DNA from: Gammaproteobacteria bacterium
GTDB lineage: Bacteria > Pseudomonadota > Gammaproteobacteria > GCF-002020875
Reading direction: 5' to 3'
DNA: 5,421 bases
Assembly (NCBI GenBank): GCA_018671205.1
Contig: JABHIC010000264.1
Span: 1-5,421, forward strand
Both the position numbers and the translations under genes were made by a program. Each line of letters begins with the position of its first letter. Position 1 is the first letter of the stretch. The notes beneath the pieces were generated by a model, which worked only from the letters and a program-made list of their open reading frames with translations, was not told the origin of the DNA and did not search any database. Positions 3,856 through 5,421 of the stretch are shown here, piece by piece.

Positions 3856-5421
3856 ACTGTTCCCACGCGAACGACTCCCAGTAGCGCTGGTGAGCCTGAA
3901 CACTGGCTGTACGATCGACGACCCACTCAATCAGTTTGGGGTGATTTTCCTGGAATAGCGTTGAGAGAGGGGGCTGTTCTGGGGGAGCTTCAGGGTCTGA
4001 ATCGATGCGCTGGTAGGCGAGGTTATAGAGCTTTGCAGCCTGCTCAAAATTGATCGGTGAGGGGGTCAGCCAGAGGGACTCAAACTCTGGCAATGGGGCG
4101 GGAGGGAGATAGCTGAAGATGTTTCCTCCGCCATTATTGATCACCAGCAGGGTGAAGTTCCCCCCGATCTGGCTGACCGTCGAGAGGGCATTGAGGTCAT
4201 GAAACAGGGTCAGATCCCCCAGCAGTGCCACCACCGGGATCTCTGGATCAACCAGAGAGCGGATGCCGCAGGCGGTGGATAGGTTGCCATCAATTCCGCT
4301 GGCTCCCCGGTTGGCAAAGAGATAAAGGGGAGCCGTTCTGGCGGGGAGCCATCCATCAATATCACGGATCACCATCGAGTTGCCACTGAAGAGGTGGGTC
4401 TCTGCGGGGAGCTGTTCAAGCAGTTGATGAAGTAGCTGCTGCTCACACTGTTCAGGGTGGGGAGGGCTGTAGTGGAGAGCCTGCTGCTCCTGTTCAATAA
4501 AGGGTTGGCTCCAGTGTGGAAGGTGGGCATCCGTCTGCAGGTTACTCAGCAGAGAGGTAGCAAATGTTGTTGAAGAGCTCTCAAAGTGTTCACTGGAGAG
4601 TCTCTCCGGGTCACTCCAGAGGCGCTGATTCTGGATGGTGACAAAGGTTGGGGGAGGGCACTTTGTTAGCCAGTTGGCGACTGTTTTTGAGAGAGGAAAA
4701 TCGCCAAACTGAATGACCCAGTCGGGGTGGTGATGGCTCTTTTTGAGCCAGCCTCTGAGGAAACCATCATAGTGGCTGAGTAGGCGGGGGTGTGTCGCTG
4801 CTCCCCAGCGTAGATTGGAAAGAGGGTCGAGCAGAACGGGGCAGTCGAGCCGTTGCGCCAGCTCGGTGAGCAGGGGATGAAAATCCTCTCCATACTGCAT
4901 CTCTCCACAGAGGATCAGCCCTGCCTGGTGGTGGATCGTCTCTCCGAGTGCTCGGGTATCGGGTAGTGGCGAAGGGGGCAGCGGTGGGAAAAGTGGTGGG
5001 AATGGCTCAGCTGACCAGTTCATCTGCTCTGGTTGTAGCGGGAGCAGGGGTTCACGAAACGGAATATTGAGGTGGATCGGGCCGGGGATCGAAAGGGTAA
5101 GCTGTTTGGTGAGGGTAGTGAGTAGTCGGGTGATCTCTCGCCGGGGGTGGGTAATCTCATCCGGAGGCGGGAGGGGGTGGGTTGCACGCACCTGTACGCC
5201 GAACAGCCCCTCCTGCTCAATCGTCTGATTGGCACCGCACTGGTGCAGCTCCGGGGGACGGTCAGCCGAGAGCAGCAGCAGTGGGAGCGCCGCATGGTTG
5301 GCCTCAACCACTGCCGGAAGCCAGTTGGCAACGGCACTACCGGAGGTACAGATCAGTATGGTTGGGGTTGGGGGGGATGTTGAGGAGAGCGTGTACCGGC
5401 TCTGCCCCAGGGCAAAGAAAG
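3854..5421 (-). CDS. menD: SEPHCHC synthase, menaquinone biosynthesis (5'-truncated by window edge)
   Basis: MenD is a thiamine-diphosphate enzyme that adds the decarboxylated succinyl unit of 2-oxoglutarate to isochorismate, the first dedicated menaquinone step. The frame is open from the stop (3854-3856) to the right edge, giving 521 visible residues; the family is about 550-580, so the first 50-60 are missing. The GTG at 5311 is not the true start, because FALGQ and CTSGSAVAN (5324-5350) are encoded upstream of it. Then come SADRPPEL (5246-5269) and CGANQTIEQ of the pyrimidine-binding domain, a proline-rich linker (4961-4999), and a divergent middle domain. The cofactor domain follows with GNSMVIRDID (4355-4384), NRGASGIDG (4286-4312) and the GDL...NN ThDP/Mg motif (4133-4219), ending in GGGNIFSYLP. 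The MenD-typical GNS, NRGASGIDG and DRPPEL motifs exclude acetolactate synthase. The catalytic Glu of the family's DERS/DERG motif would lie just beyond the right edge. Neighbouring men genes cannot be seen. Confidence 0.96.
   Translation of the reverse strand, partial: FFALGQSRYTLSSTSPPTPTILICTSGSAVANWLPAVVEANHAALPLLLLSADRPPELHQCGANQTIEQEGLFGVQVRATHPLPPPDEITHPRREITRLLTTLTKQLTLSIPGPIHLNIPFREPLLPLQPEQMNWSAEPFPPLFPPLPPSPLPDTRALGETIHHQAGLILCGEMQYGEDFHPLLTELAQRLDCPVLLDPLSNLRWGAATHPRLLSHYDGFLRGWLKKSHHHPDWVIQFGDFPLSKTVANWLTKCPPPTFVTIQNQRLWSDPERLSSEHFESSSTTFATSLLSNLQTDAHLPHWSQPFIEQEQQALHYSPPHPEQCEQQLLHQLLEQLPAETHLFSGNSMVIRDIDGWLPARTAPLYLFANRGASGIDGNLSTACGIRSLVDPEIPVVALLGDLTLFHDLNALSTVSQIGGNFTLLVINNGGGNIFSYLPPAPLPEFESLWLTPSPINFEQAAKLYNLAYQRIDSDPEAPPEQPPLSTLFQENHPKLIEWVVDRTASVQAHQRYWESFAWEQ
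5143..5182 (+). repeat. 10-bp G-rich direct repeat inside menD
   Basis: GGGGGTGGGT occurs at 5143-5152 and 5173-5182, period 30 bases (ten menD codons), with a further GGG at 5169-5171. On the coding strand the copies specify two Thr-His-Pro segments. The plus strand, which is the template for menD transcription, carries five G-runs of three or more within 39 bases. Confidence 0.7.

Noticed and set aside
5147..5383. Plus-strand frame opposite the start of menD
   Set aside because: Opposite conserved MenD motifs; no ribosome site or recognisable protein features.
3854..5421. menD product as acetolactate synthase or another ThDP enzyme
   Set aside because: The DRPPEL, GNSxVIRxID and NRGASGIDG motifs are specific to MenD, and the length fits.
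1..5421. Search for tRNA, riboswitch, CRISPR, insertion sequence or attachment site
   Set aside because: Protein genes cover essentially the whole window and no such structure could be recognised.

Overview
The window is a compact stretch of housekeeping biosynthesis genes from what is most probably a gammaproteobacterium. Six protein genes fill almost all of it and no intergenic gap exceeds 7 bases. The evidence for the lineage is the gene order pcnB-folK-panB-panC, familiar from Gammaproteobacteria, together with protein motifs that read close to the Escherichia coli versions as I recall them. An exact genus cannot be named from sequence inspection alone. 

Plus strand, 1-3850: a tightly packed, apparently co-transcribed run. 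It starts inside pcnB (poly(A) polymerase I, N-terminus cut off by the left edge), then folK (folate pathway pyrophosphokinase), panB, panC and panD (three enzymes of pantothenate synthesis). The junctions are TAATG (1-base overlap), ATGA (4-base overlap), a 2-base gap and a 7-base gap, so translational coupling is likely. PanB makes ketopantoate using methylene-tetrahydrofolate, PanD makes beta-alanine from aspartate, and PanC joins pantoate to beta-alanine. The one missing step between PanB and PanC, ketopantoate reductase (PanE or IlvC), is not in the window. FolK acts in the pathway that supplies the folate cofactor PanB consumes. 

Minus strand, 3854-5421: menD, the thiamine-diphosphate enzyme of menaquinone synthesis. 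It converges on panD with only 3 bases between the stop codons, and its N-terminus is cut off by the right edge. Its presence suggests the organism makes menaquinone, and so possibly has an anaerobic or microaerobic respiratory mode. 

No RNA genes, mobile elements, CRISPR arrays or riboswitches were seen. I found no previously undescribed system. The observations worth checking are small-scale: a promoter-like element placed so that panD mRNA would be leaderless, a weak terminator-like hairpin overlapping the panD/menD junction, homopolymer and G-rich repeats inside menD, and two start-codon traps at the window edges.
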